Shown here one piece after another: positions 45,181 through 54,064 of a stretch of DNA of 64,000 nt. Numbering within the stretch: position 1 is the stretch's first letter; each line of letters opens with the position of its first letter. The stretch covers positions 1 to 64,000 of the forward strand of contig NZ_AUFE01000021.1 of NCBI RefSeq assembly GCF_000426345.1. The letters run 5' to 3'. The notes below the pieces were generated by a model that worked only from the letters and a program-made list of their open reading frames with translations, was not told the origin of the DNA and searched no databases. The stretch comes from Cupriavidus phytohabitans. Its GTDB lineage: Bacteria > Pseudomonadota > Gammaproteobacteria > Burkholderiales > Burkholderiaceae. A program made the position numbers and the translations under genes.

Positions 45181-45684
45181 TCAGTGTGACACGTCCTTGC
45201 TTTCCAGCTTCCAGTAGCACGCCGCCGCAGTCAAGCCGAAGATCACGTGGCCGATGAACGTATGCCAGCCGCGCACCTCGACAAACCACGGGAACGCACG
45301 CGTCATCACATAGAAGTTGAAGAAGTAAACAACCAGCCCGAACACGGCGCCGGCCAGCATTGCCATGCCAAGGCTCGAGTCCAGCGTGAACGGCGCGATG
45401 ATCGCCGCCAGGATCATGCCCAGCACCGCGCCCAGCACGAAGTGGATCACCAGTGCCGCCGCCACGGTGCCGACGCTGAACAGCGCCGTCTGCAACTCGT
45501 CCGGGCCCATCACGATCGCCGCGATCATGCGCGTGGCCACCCACGGATTGACCCCCGACACCATCGACGACCAGAACAGTTCCAGCACCAGCAGCAGCGC
45601 GCCCGCGGCCAGCCCCGACACCGCTGCCGCGGTCCAGTCTGGCTGGCGCCGCACGTAGTGGTGCGATCGCATGTGAAGTTCCAT
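45181..45684 (-). CDS. Four-helix membrane protein of unknown function
   Basis: A 167-aa protein with about four hydrophobic helices (TAAAVSGLAAGALLLVLELFW, VAAALVIHFVLGAVLGMILAAII, MAMLAGAVFGLVVYFFNFYVM and a last one before ESKDVSH). ATG 45684 follows GAGGTGGCT. It lies on the same strand upstream of the oxidase operon, about 310 bp away. Similar proteins are often next to oxidase or energy genes; no domain is recognised. Confidence 0.7.
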   Translation of the reverse strand: MELHMRSHHYVRRQPDWTAAAVSGLAAGALLLVLELFWSSMVSGVNPWVATRMIAAIVMGPDELQTALFSVGTVAAALVIHFVLGAVLGMILAAIIAPFTLDSSLGMAMLAGAVFGLVVYFFNFYVMTRAFPWFVEVRGWHTFIGHVIFGLTAAACYWKLESKDVSH

Positions 45685-45970
45685 AGCCACCTCCGTCTCT
45701 CTCTCGAATCGGCGGGGCCTTCGACATGGATGGGATCGGGCCCCGCGTCTCTGATCAGCATAGGACACGCGCCTCCCATGAGACTGCTGGTACGGCAAAA
45801 AACACTTCCGCTGCGTGCGTGGCGCAACGCCCGCGGCGCGGAATGTGCCGGCGCCGGTACCCGCGGGGCGCGCCTGCTGTGCGCACTACGGGACAATCCC
45901 GATGCGCGCTGCCTTGCGCGCAGCACACACTGCCTATACTGGAATCACAAAAGAGAGACAGGAGACCGCC

Positions 45971-46150
45971 ATGCACTTCACCGCGCATGATCTTGTATTC
46001 CTGATTCCGATGGCGCTGGTGGGCGTGATCGCCATGGGTTCGATCCCGGTGACCGCCAAGTACCTGCGTATCAGTTGCCGGACCATGGGGGCGCTGATCG
46101 GCGCGCTGGTTGCGGTGCTGGTGCTGGAAGCACTGCCGATGCTGATCTGA
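45971..46150 (+). CDS. Small two-helix membrane protein
   Basis: A 59-aa protein, MHFTAHDLVFLIPMALVGVI at the start, then SIPVTAKYLRISCRTMGALIGALVAVLVLEALPMLI. Two hydrophobic helices. AGGAGACCGCC before ATG 45971 supports translation. No domain recognised; position near the oxidase cluster suggests an envelope or respiratory link. Confidence 0.6.
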   Translation: MHFTAHDLVFLIPMALVGVIAMGSIPVTAKYLRISCRTMGALIGALVAVLVLEALPMLI

Positions 46151-46218
46151 GCCCGGCCTGAGTCCGGCCATATGGGCCGGCCCGGCGTTTTGCTGCATCC
46201 GCGAGAAGGAGGGCCGCC

Positions 46219-46383
46219 ATGTCGATCGGCCTGCTTGCCGCTATCATGGCGGCGCTGCTGTTCATTACCGTTCTGGCGGCGCTCTGGCGCTGCAGCCACT
46301 CATACCGGATGCGCTACCGGCGCTGCGCCGCGCAACGGCAGCGCGCCACGCTATGCAGGCCGCCATTGCGACGGCATGGCTAG
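46219..46383 (+). CDS. 54-aa single-helix membrane protein
   Basis: ATG at 46219 is preceded by AAGGAGG, a perfect ribosome site, 6 nt away. The product starts MSIGLLAAIMAALLFITVLA (one hydrophobic helix) and ends in a Cys/Arg-rich tail (WRCSHSYRMRYRRCAAQRQR). It has not been recognised as a known family. It follows the two-helix protein by 68 bp and may be co-transcribed with it. Confidence 0.5.
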   Translation: MSIGLLAAIMAALLFITVLAALWRCSHSYRMRYRRCAAQRQRATLCRPPLRRHG

Positions 46384-46429
46384 TGCAGCACGTCGGCGCT
46401 GCCAAGCGCCGCTTGCGTTACAACCCGGG

Positions 46430-46627
46430 TTATAACTCGATCATCGCGAACTCGCCCTTGCCGACGTCGCATTCCGGGCAGCGCCAGTCGTCAGGGATGT
46501 CTTCCCAGCGCGTGCCGGGGGCGATGCCGTCTTCGGGCCAGCCTTGTTCCTCGTCGTACACCCAGCCACAGATCACGCACACCCAGGTCTTGTAGGCGAC
46601 GGCGGCTTCAAGTTGATCCTGCTGCAA
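46430..46627 (-). CDS. Rubredoxin
   Basis: A 65-aa one-iron electron carrier. C17-V-I-C20-G and C50-P-E-C53-D bind the iron; VYDEEQGWPEDGIAPGTRWEDIPDDWRCPEC is the full family pattern. It would pass electrons to an oxygenase, reductase or other redox enzyme in the cytoplasm. Monocistronic; its partner is not in the window unless the local oxygenase uses it. Confidence 0.95.
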   Translation of the reverse strand: MQQDQLEAAVAYKTWVCVICGWVYDEEQGWPEDGIAPGTRWEDIPDDWRCPECDVGKGEFAMIEL

Positions 46628-46720
46628 AACTCACTCCTGATTCGGTCGTAACGGATTGTCCGGGCCGAATCATACCGTCTTTTGCCGGCGTCACCGTGAC
46701 GGGCGCCGCCGGCCACCGGG

Positions 46721-49700
46721 CTACTGGCGGATCGAGAAGTCCACCCGGTTAGGCGCCCCCTTGTCCTTGATGCCCTCGGCCGTGAGCTTGGGCGCGGTCA
46801 GGAACAGCCGGCTCTCCGGCACCTTGCCGTCGCGCTCCAGCGACTGCTTGACCACCAGCGCGCGCTGCTCGGCAAGACGCTTCAGGTCGGCTTCGGTGAC
46901 CGTGGCGTTGGCCATCAACAGCTTCTCCATCTCCTCAGGCGGCAGAGACTTGGCAAAGCCGACAAAATTGCGCGGCTTCTTCATCGAGGTGCGCTTGTAG
47001 ACCTCTTCCAGGTACTTCGGGTATTCCTGCTTCGACACCTTGATCTCGGCGCCCTGCTCGCCCGATTCGTCAGCGCCGGCCTCGGCGCCAGCCTGCGCGC
47101 TGTTGCGCAGGTCGCGCCGCTTCTGTTCGGCCACGCGCGCATCCAGCCACGCGCGGCGCGCACCGGCCTCGTCGGTCGCCGGGTCGATACGGCCGCTGAT
47201 TTCCAGCCGCAGCGAAGGCCGGTCGTTCAGTGCCTGGCCGAGCTTTCCGATCTTGTCCTTCGCCGCCGGCGTCAGCGTCGACGTGCCGGGCGCGAATTCG
47301 ACATAACCGAGTTCTTCGCCGCCACCTCCGCCGAAGGCCGAGGCGATCAGCGAGAATGGCGACGTGAGCGCCTTGGTCAGCAGGTTGACGATCACGCGCA
47401 CGATCACGCCGCCGATGCTGAACTCCGGGTCCGACAGCGAGCCGGAGACGGGCAGGTTCACGTCGATCACGCCGTTGCGGTCCTTCAGCAGCGACACCGC
47501 CAGCAGCACCGGCAGCTTGGTCGCGTCCGGGCTGTCGACGCGCTCGCCGAAGGTGAGCTGGTCGAGGAACAGGTGATTGCGTGCATCCAGCTTGCCGTTC
47601 TCGATCTTGTACGCGACGTCGACGGTCAGCTTGCCCTTGGTGATCGGGTAGCCTGCGTACTTGGCCGCGTACGGCGTCAGCCGCGTCAGCTCGACCCCCG
47701 ATGCCTTGGCGGCGATGTCCAGGAACAGCTGCTCGCCCAGCGGATTGATCTTGCCGCTGATGGTGACCGGCGCGTCGTCGTCGATACGGCCGTCGAGCAC
47801 CAGGTCGGCAGGCGCGGGATCCGCCGACGAGACCTTGGACACCGAGCCTTTCATGCCGGTGAGGTTGGCGGTGTAGTTCGGCTTGACGAAGAAATCCGAG
47901 AAATTGACGTTGCCCTGGCTCACCGACACACCACCGATGCGGATCTGCGGCTTGGGCCCGCCCGGCTTCTGCTCGACCTGCGCGGTGCGGGTGTCGCCGG
48001 CCCGCACCGGGGGCGTTGCCGGCGCCGAGGCCGGATTGGCCTGCGTCAGGCTGGTGGACGGCGCAGCCTCGCCCTTGGCCGCGCCGCCGGCCATCACGTC
48101 CTGCAGGTTCAGGCGGCCGTTGGCGTTAAGGATCACGCGCGCGTAGAAATCGGACAGCGCGATATTGCCCAGGCTGACGCGCATCGGCCCCTTGCTCTCG
48201 TCCATCGCGAAGTCGATGCCCGACACCGCGAGCGAGCGCCAGCGCAGGAAATCGTCGCCGCTGACGCGGTCGACCGTGCGCACGTTGCCGGCCAGCACGT
48301 TGCCGGCAAAGTGCGCGGCGATCGGCTTGCCGGTGGGGGCATCGACATCGAGCTTGCCCTTGACGGTCAGCGTGCCTCTGCGCAGCGCCGCATTGAAGCG
48401 GTCGGCCAGGTACGGCTGCAGCGGCCCCACTTCCACCTGGCGCAGGTCCAGCTGCAGGCGGCTGGCCGGCATGGCGGGCAATATGGTGCCATCGATACCG
48501 ATCACGCCGCGGCGGCCGGATTCGGCATGCAGCTTGACCGGCACCGCCGCCGGTGTCAGCGGCCACGCAATGGCGCCGGTGCTGAGCGCGATATTGCGGA
48601 ACTGGTGGACCACCGGGCGGCCGCGGTTGGCCTCGGCCGGCTGGTAGTCGGCCACGCGCGCGCTGCCGCCGTCGATGGCGATCTTGCCGATCCTGGCTTG
48701 CCAGACACCTGCGGCGGCACTGCCGTTCTTGCCATTGGTCCTGTTCGCGGCGTTCGCGGCGTTCGGGGCATTCGCGGCATTCGCGGCGGCGGGTGCCTTG
48801 CGCGGCGTGGCGCGAGCCTGCTGGGCCGATTCGCTGGCCCACATCCGTGCCATTTCGAGCAGTTCCCCGCGGTGGTCGCGCGTGGCCGCAATCTGCGGCT
48901 GCGCCAGCGTCACCTGGCTGGTCGCGAACGTCTGCCGCGCGAGGTCGAGCTGGATATCGTCGAGCACCAGCTTCTCGGCGCGCAGCAGCGGCAGGTTGGC
49001 GCCCGCTCGGTCGGCCTCGGCGCGCTCGCGCGCACGGCGGCTGGCGCGCTGCGGAGCCTGTGTCGACGCGTCCTTCGCGGTGTCGGCGGCGGTGGCGGCG
49101 GGCGCGGCCGGCATCACCACCGGGTCGCGCGTGGCGACATAGAGCGGCGCCAGTTCCACCCGGGACTTTTCCAGTACGAACTGGAACTGCGGCGCCGCCC
49201 ACGACATGCGGTAGTGCAGTTCGGCATTGACCGCGGTCTCGCCGAACTGGCTGCGCAGCTCGCGCGGCCACCACGCGGCGAAACCCTGCGGCCGCAGCCC
49301 CGTGGTCTCGAGCGTGCCGGCCAGCGTGCCGTCGCGCAGCAAAAGGTTACCGGTATGGCGCAGGGTCTGGCCGTCGGCCACGGTCAGGGTGGCATCGATA
49401 TGCGCCGGCTTGTCGCCTTCGGTGCCGGCAAAGCCCTTTACCTCCGCGTCGAGCGGGCCGAGCGCCAGCATGCCCGGGCCCGACGGCGCCAGCGCATCCT
49501 CAAACCCGACGTTGGCCTGCTTCACCACGATGCGGTCGACCGCGTAGCGCCAGGGCTGATCCTTGGGCGCGGGGCCGGCCGCTGCGGCTTGCGCGGAAGA
49601 AGCGGAGGAAGGCGCGGCGGGCGCGGACGCCGCCGGGGCCGGAGCCGGCGCCACGCCGTCGGTCGACTTGCTTGCCACCTGCGGCAGGAACGCCGTCGCC

Positions 49701-50731
49701 AGGTTCAGCGTACCGTCGGTGCGCCGCACGGCCTGCACCCCCAGCCCTTCGATTTCCACGCTGCGCAACTGGACCCGACGCGCCAGCGGCTCGATCCGGG
49801 CGATGTCCAGCGCCAGCCGGCCGCTCTTCAGCAGCGGCTGGCCCGCGCGCGAGCGGATATCGGCATCGCGCAGCGCGGCGGTGCCCATCAGCAGCATTTC
49901 CTGCGTGTCCTTCTGCTGGCGGAACGCCACCGTCAGGCGCGTATCGAGCTTGCCGGACTTGACCTCGGCATCGCGCAGCGGCGGCGCGAAGGCCATGAAG
50001 CGCGTCACGTCGAGCCCGTCGAGGTTCACATTGAGCCGGGTCTGGCGCGAATCGGCGAAAGGCAGCACCTCGCCGTCGAGCGCCACCGGCGTGCCATTGA
50101 CCAGGGCGCTCAGCGTCGGCCGCGTCACGATCTCGACGTCATGCGGCAGGTTGGACAGAAACGGCAGCGTCAGCGTCAGGTGGTCGACGCGCATGCTGGT
50201 GTCGAGCCGCTTGTCGTCATAGCTGAAGCTGCTGCCGGTCACGGCAATATTGTTGACCGAGAAGCGCGCCGGTTCGGCATCGGCCGGCTTGGGCGGCAGT
50301 GCCGCGAACTTTTCCTGGACATCGGCAAAGCTCATGCGGCCGTCGGCACCGCGCGTCACGCGCACGGCAAGGCGGTCGACATGCAGGTTGTCCACTACCG
50401 GGGCCAGGTGCCACAGCGATGCCAGCGAAGTATTGGCCTCGGCTTCGCCCAGCGTCAGCGCGGGCGTCTTGCCGTCGCGCTCGTAGATCGTCAGGTCAGA
50501 CAGCGTGGCGGCCAGCTCGAACGGCCGCACGTGCGCCTTGCCCAGCGTGACCTTGCGCCCGAGCGCTTCGGTCGCGTTCTTTTCGATCAGGTATTTGAGC
50601 AGCGGCGGTCCGCCAAAATAGCCCGCCAGCCCAAACACCGCAAGCGCGGCAACCACGCCGCCGGCAATGCGGGCCACCAGCCGGCCGCGCGGCGTAGCGG
50701 CCACTGCCTGAATGGATTGCTTGAATTCCAT
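46721..50731 (-). CDS. DUF748/AsmA-like envelope protein
   Basis: A 1336-aa protein. One N-terminal helix (LVARIAGGVVAALAVFGLAGYF, about residues 18-39) anchors it, with a long periplasmic chain of beta-sheet DUF748 units (LGKAHVRPFELAATLSDLTI, VNLDGLDVTRFMAFAPPLRD). An OmpA-C-like segment (FAPGTSTLTPAAKDKIGKLG) is near residue 1160. Related proteins form bridges that carry lipids between membranes, so a lipid-transfer role is likely but not shown. Start M10 of the longest frame (50731) matches the family. An Ala/Asn repeat linker lies at about residues 650-675. Confidence 0.85.
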   Translation of the reverse strand: MEFKQSIQAVAATPRGRLVARIAGGVVAALAVFGLAGYFGGPPLLKYLIEKNATEALGRKVTLGKAHVRPFELAATLSDLTIYERDGKTPALTLGEAEANTSLASLWHLAPVVDNLHVDRLAVRVTRGADGRMSFADVQEKFAALPPKPADAEPARFSVNNIAVTGSSFSYDDKRLDTSMRVDHLTLTLPFLSNLPHDVEIVTRPTLSALVNGTPVALDGEVLPFADSRQTRLNVNLDGLDVTRFMAFAPPLRDAEVKSGKLDTRLTVAFRQQKDTQEMLLMGTAALRDADIRSRAGQPLLKSGRLALDIARIEPLARRVQLRSVEIEGLGVQAVRRTDGTLNLATAFLPQVASKSTDGVAPAPAPAASAPAAPSSASSAQAAAAGPAPKDQPWRYAVDRIVVKQANVGFEDALAPSGPGMLALGPLDAEVKGFAGTEGDKPAHIDATLTVADGQTLRHTGNLLLRDGTLAGTLETTGLRPQGFAAWWPRELRSQFGETAVNAELHYRMSWAAPQFQFVLEKSRVELAPLYVATRDPVVMPAAPAATAADTAKDASTQAPQRASRRARERAEADRAGANLPLLRAEKLVLDDIQLDLARQTFATSQVTLAQPQIAATRDHRGELLEMARMWASESAQQARATPRKAPAAANAANAPNAANAANRTNGKNGSAAAGVWQARIGKIAIDGGSARVADYQPAEANRGRPVVHQFRNIALSTGAIAWPLTPAAVPVKLHAESGRRGVIGIDGTILPAMPASRLQLDLRQVEVGPLQPYLADRFNAALRRGTLTVKGKLDVDAPTGKPIAAHFAGNVLAGNVRTVDRVSGDDFLRWRSLAVSGIDFAMDESKGPMRVSLGNIALSDFYARVILNANGRLNLQDVMAGGAAKGEAAPSTSLTQANPASAPATPPVRAGDTRTAQVEQKPGGPKPQIRIGGVSVSQGNVNFSDFFVKPNYTANLTGMKGSVSKVSSADPAPADLVLDGRIDDDAPVTISGKINPLGEQLFLDIAAKASGVELTRLTPYAAKYAGYPITKGKLTVDVAYKIENGKLDARNHLFLDQLTFGERVDSPDATKLPVLLAVSLLKDRNGVIDVNLPVSGSLSDPEFSIGGVIVRVIVNLLTKALTSPFSLIASAFGGGGGEELGYVEFAPGTSTLTPAAKDKIGKLGQALNDRPSLRLEISGRIDPATDEAGARRAWLDARVAEQKRRDLRNSAQAGAEAGADESGEQGAEIKVSKQEYPKYLEEVYKRTSMKKPRNFVGFAKSLPPEEMEKLLMANATVTEADLKRLAEQRALVVKQSLERDGKVPESRLFLTAPKLTAEGIKDKGAPNRVDFSIRQ
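48735..48790. repeat. 9-bp in-frame minisatellite in the DUF748 gene
   Basis: Imperfect copies of GCGTTCGCG/GCATTCGCG encode the linker ANAANAPNAANAANR. Copy number may differ between strains without breaking the frame. Confidence 0.6.
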
Positions 50732-51051
50732 GTCGTCCCAGAAGATCTGACCCCGCACTCCGGCGCTGCACGCTTGTTTGTGCCCCGGATTTCACTTTTT
50801 CGTCGACATTATGGCAACGGTTTCAGACAAAGCAAAGACATCGGAATTGCGCAGTCAACGCCAAAATTGCCGAGCTGTTATCTTTGCGGCCTTTGTGAAG
50901 CGTTCCGTCGCAAGGCTGCGGATTAATCCGCCGCACCGCGCCTGCCTCGCCCGCGTTGTGTCGTCTGGCCAAGTCCTCTGGAGCGCTCGCCCGATACGCA
51001 AAGGAAGGGAGGGCAGTTGCCCTCCCCTTATTTCATGCACGCGGCCACGGC
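50732..51051. other. 320-bp gap between DUF748 and esterase genes
   Basis: It holds the minus-strand promoter of the DUF748 gene (an AT-richer patch around 50780-50890) and the esterase terminator at 51007-51026. No gene was seen. Confidence 0.5.
51007..51026 (-). terminator. Terminator of the esterase gene
   Basis: GGGAGGGC and GCCCTCCC form an 8-bp stem with a four-base loop, 26 bp after the esterase stop on the minus strand, followed there by TTCCTTT. Confidence 0.65.
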
Positions 51052-52206
51052 TCAGCGCCGGTGCTGCCGCAGGAAATCCCACATCATCGCGCTGGCATCG
51101 GGACCGATGTCGCTGTGGAAGCCGTAACTGGCATCGCCGCCGCTCCAGGCGTGGTCCAGCCCTTCCACCTCAACCAGCGCGACCAGGTCGCGGCTCCAGC
51201 GGCCGAAGCGGTATTCGCGGCAGCGGCCCGGTTCTTCGGCAGGCGCCGGATCCGGCGTCGCGGCAAGCCGGTCCTCCAGGCCGTTGTAGGCGAGGAACTG
51301 GCGCGCCAGCAGCCTGCCATTGACCGGGTGCACCGCGTCGTCGGCGAGCCCGTGGATCACCAGCGCCGGCATCGCGGGGCCGCCTGGCGTGACACCGGCG
51401 GCGTCGAGCAGCCACGCCGGCTCGGCCGTGGCGCCGTGCCGCATGGCGTACAGGCCGGAGTGCGGCGTATTGGCAGCGCCAATCACGACACCCGAATGCA
51501 TGGCCACCGCCGCCACCTTGCCAGGGTAGCGCAGCGCCACCACCGCGGCCATGGCCGCGCCGGCGGACATGCCGGCGATGTAGATCTCTCGCTCGCGCAC
51601 GTCCTGGCGCGCGGCCAGCGCATCAAGCAGCGCCGACACGGCATGCGCCTCGCGCCCGCCTTCGGCGGCGCTCAGGTCGAACCACTGCCAGCAGCGCTGG
51701 ACCTGTCGCCGCAGCGGCTGTTGCGGGTAAGCGACGATAAAGCCTTCCTGTTCGGCCAGCGCATTCATGCGCGTGCCGGCGCTGATGGCGTCGGGCGTCT
51801 GCCGACAACCATGTAGCAGCACCACCACCGGCAGGGGGCCGCGATGGCGCTTGGACGGGATATAGAGCTGATAGGACAGCTGCGGCACCAGCTCTCCGGG
51901 CAGCGCCGCCAGGCGCAGCCGGTGTGCCTGCCATGTGCCGGGCAGTTCGTCCGGCGTAATGGCCGCCCAGGCCGACCTGGCCGACCTGGCCGACCTGGGC
52001 GACCAGGGCGGCGTTGTGGGCGGCGTCGCGGGCACAACGGCCGGACGGGGCGGCCGGGACGGCACATCCTGCGGACGTGGCGGTGTCAGCGGATTCAGTG
52101 AGTCGAAGCGTTCCAGCCAGGACTTCACCCGCGTTTCAGTTCGGGCCTGCACCCGGCTCAGGCGCCGGAGTTGTGCGTGCCAGTCAGCGGCTAGGCTCTT
52201 GGTCAT
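51052..52206 (-). CDS. PHB depolymerase-family alpha/beta-hydrolase esterase
   Basis: 384 aa. A Pro/Ser/Arg-rich segment (residues 35-85) precedes the hydrolase domain, which begins LSYQLYIPSKRHRGPLPVVVLLHGC. The nucleophile Ser is in AGMSAGAAM, the Asp in HGLADDAVHP, and the His in GLDHAWSGGD. This is the LpqC/poly(3-hydroxybutyrate) depolymerase family, which also contains feruloyl and other esterases. No clear signal peptide is seen, so a cytoplasmic location is likely. Single gene, divergent from the FNR-type regulator. Confidence 0.86.
   Translation of the reverse strand: MTKSLAADWHAQLRRLSRVQARTETRVKSWLERFDSLNPLTPPRPQDVPSRPPRPAVVPATPPTTPPWSPRSARSARSAWAAITPDELPGTWQAHRLRLAALPGELVPQLSYQLYIPSKRHRGPLPVVVLLHGCRQTPDAISAGTRMNALAEQEGFIVAYPQQPLRRQVQRCWQWFDLSAAEGGREAHAVSALLDALAARQDVREREIYIAGMSAGAAMAAVVALRYPGKVAAVAMHSGVVIGAANTPHSGLYAMRHGATAEPAWLLDAAGVTPGGPAMPALVIHGLADDAVHPVNGRLLARQFLAYNGLEDRLAATPDPAPAEEPGRCREYRFGRWSRDLVALVEVEGLDHAWSGGDASYGFHSDIGPDASAMMWDFLRQHRR
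51971..52006. repeat. 9-bp tandem repeat in the esterase gene
   Basis: GCCGACCTG occurs three times in a row, then a variant GGCGACCAG. It encodes the RSARSARSA segment of the linker. Confidence 0.7.
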
Positions 52207-52418
52207 GAGGACTCCTGCTCATATGACGGAATCTCCCCCTTTGCCTTTGTTGTGCGTTGCAGCATATCACACCCGCCACTCGTCTTTTTGTGTCCGGTTT
52301 TGCGCTGGCATGGTGAAAATATTGAACACCAGATACGAAAGAATGCAGAACGCAGCAAGTTGGCCGGCGATAGCGGCGTCTTATACTGGCTCGTCCATTC
52401 CCTTCGCCTCGAACTGCC

Positions 52419-53213
52419 ATGCCGGATCACGGCGCCCCCGCCTGTTCGCTTTGCCTGTTCCATGCCATCTGTGGCGTTGCCGAGACAGGTGGCACGCGCG
52501 CCGACGCTGTTTTTCGCTTGCATCCGGAGCGCCAGGCGGTGCGCGCCGGGGACTTTGTGTTCCACCAGGGGCGCCCGGCCCTCACGGTCTATCCGCTGCG
52601 CGCGGGCAGCGCCAAGCAGGTCTACGAATCGCCGCTAGGCTGGCGCCAGGTCACGGGCTTCTCCTTGCCCGGCGACGTGCTGGGTCTGGAACCGCATGAA
52701 GCGCCGCAGCATGGCACCGCCGCGGTCGCACTGCAGGACTCGGTGGTGTGCGTGGTTCCGGTCGAATCGCTGCGCGAGCTGATGGCGGTGCCGGCCTTCC
52801 GCGAAGCCGCCCTCGAAGTCATGCGCCGCAATGCGCAGCGCGAGCGTGTGCTGCTGGTTGCCATTGGCTCGATGAAGGCGCCGCAGCGGTTGGCCATGCT
52901 GCTGCTGGACCTGGCCGGCGAGCAGGCACGACGCCATGGCCGGCAGGACGGCACGCTGACGCTGGCGATGTCGCGCACCGATATCGCCAGCCTGCTTGGC
53001 CTGACGCTGGAAACGGTATCGCGGCTTCTGTCGCGCTTTGCGTCGGTCGGGCTGATCGCGGTACGCCAACGGCGGCTGCGCATCATCGACCCCGCAGGGC
53101 TTGCCTCGATCTATGCCGACCTTGAAACCTGTACGCACCGGCCCGCGCGCGCGGGCGATCCGGGCGCGGAATTCGCGCCCGGGATGACAATGTGCCAGGG
53201 ATCGGCCTCTTAG
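52419..53213 (+). CDS. FNR-type Crp/Fnr family regulator with complete Fe-S cysteine set
   Basis: 264 aa. The effector domain carries C9, C12, C18 (C-x2-C-x5-C) and C111. Relative to E. coli FNR (C20, C23, C29, C122) every cysteine is shifted by exactly 11 residues, so an O2-labile [4Fe-4S] cluster is expected. The helix-turn-helix has GLTLETVSRLLSRF, nearly the FNR recognition helix, and should bind TTGAT-N4-ATCAA sites. It probably switches genes between aerobic and low-oxygen growth. It is monocistronic. Confidence 0.9.
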   Translation: MPDHGAPACSLCLFHAICGVAETGGTRADAVFRLHPERQAVRAGDFVFHQGRPALTVYPLRAGSAKQVYESPLGWRQVTGFSLPGDVLGLEPHEAPQHGTAAVALQDSVVCVVPVESLRELMAVPAFREAALEVMRRNAQRERVLLVAIGSMKAPQRLAMLLLDLAGEQARRHGRQDGTLTLAMSRTDIASLLGLTLETVSRLLSRFASVGLIAVRQRRLRIIDPAGLASIYADLETCTHRPARAGDPGAEFAPGMTMCQGSAS

Positions 53214-53307
53214 GGCCGGCGACCCGCTACCAGCCGCGGGAGCGGTGGAAGGCATGCACCGCGGGCGCATGTAGCCGTATGCGGCCGCCCCGCGGCAAGT
53301 GCGTCGC

Positions 53308-53694
53308 TCAGCGGCTTTGCTGCGCGCACTCCTGCCGATACGCCTCTTCCAGGCGCTTGCGATCCGGCTGGCGCTCCAGTGTCGGATAGGTACGCCCGTC
53401 TGCTGTGGTAACCGACGACTTGCCTTCGGACCATTGGGGACCCTTCGGCAGTGCATTGATCTGACCCAGCAAAGCCTGGCAGTGCTGACGCTGCGATGCG
53501 GACAACGTGCCACCGGGGCCTTCGACCACGGCGGTGGCTTCATCCAGCATCCGCGGCGGCGGTGGCGCCACCATCGGCGTACCGCCGGCTGCGGCTGCGG
53601 CTGCGGCCTGGCTCGCTGCCCACGAGGTGGCGTGCGGGAACATTGCCACCATGGCGGCCGTCAGCAGGCCGCACTTGCAAACGAACTTCTTCAA
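53308..53694 (-). CDS. Small exported protein of unknown function
   Basis: 128 aa from a TTG start at 53694, with GGAG 8 nt upstream. (M)KKFVCKCGLLTAAMVAMFPHATSWA is a signal peptide; the mature protein has a Pro-rich stretch and a helical C-terminal domain with two Cys (SASQRQHCQALLGQINALPKGP, then EEAYRQECAQQSR) that could form a disulfide. No family is recognised beyond small periplasmic proteins of related bacteria. It is about 80 bp downstream of an IS3-type orfA on the same strand. Confidence 0.6.
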   Translation of the reverse strand: MKKFVCKCGLLTAAMVAMFPHATSWAASQAAAAAAAGGTPMVAPPPPRMLDEATAVVEGPGGTLSASQRQHCQALLGQINALPKGPQWSEGKSSVTTADGRTYPTLERQPDRKRLEEAYRQECAQQSR

Positions 53695-53773
53695 AACCAG
53701 TACTCCAGGAGCCTGCGCGGCGCATGGCGGCAGCCATGGTGCGCGGCGTGCGTTGCGGAAACCGGCCGCGCCT

Positions 53774-54064
53774 TCAGCGATCCTTGCCGCTGCCCTGGCG
53801 GCGGCCGGTACGGTTGCGCAGCAGCTCGAGCTTGAGCAGTGCATCCGCAAGCATACTCTTGAGCCGCGCATTCTCCTCTTGCAGCTCGCGCAGCTTGCGC
53901 CCGTCGCGGGCGTCGTTCTGGCTCTGGTCTCCGTAGCGCGCGCGCCAGCCATAGAACGAAGCATCGCTGAAGCCATAGCGCGCGCACAGCTCGCGCACCG
54001 GCACGCCGCTGGCCGCCTCGGCCAGGTAGCTGCGGATCTGCTCTTCCGAATACCGTCTGTTCAC
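53774..54064 (-). CDS. Orphan IS3-type transposase OrfA
   Basis: 96 aa: helix-turn-helix (YSEEQIRSYLAEAASGVPVRELCARYGFSDASFYGWRARYG) and a leucine-zipper-like helix (LRELQEENARLKSMLADALL). Start is GTG with GGAGAG upstream. No orfB, terminal inverted repeats or target duplication are visible, so it is a relic or a domesticated DNA-binding protein. It is not part of a complete element. Confidence 0.75.
   Translation of the reverse strand: MNRRYSEEQIRSYLAEAASGVPVRELCARYGFSDASFYGWRARYGDQSQNDARDGRKLRELQEENARLKSMLADALLKLELLRNRTGRRQGSGKDR

Noticed and set aside
47573-50926. 1117-aa open frame on the plus strand
   Set aside because: Antisense to the DUF748 gene; no start signal or domain.
52320-52350. 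FNR box in front of the FNR-type gene (autoregulation)
   Set aside because: TTGAACACCAGATAC lacks the second half-site, so the match is too poor.
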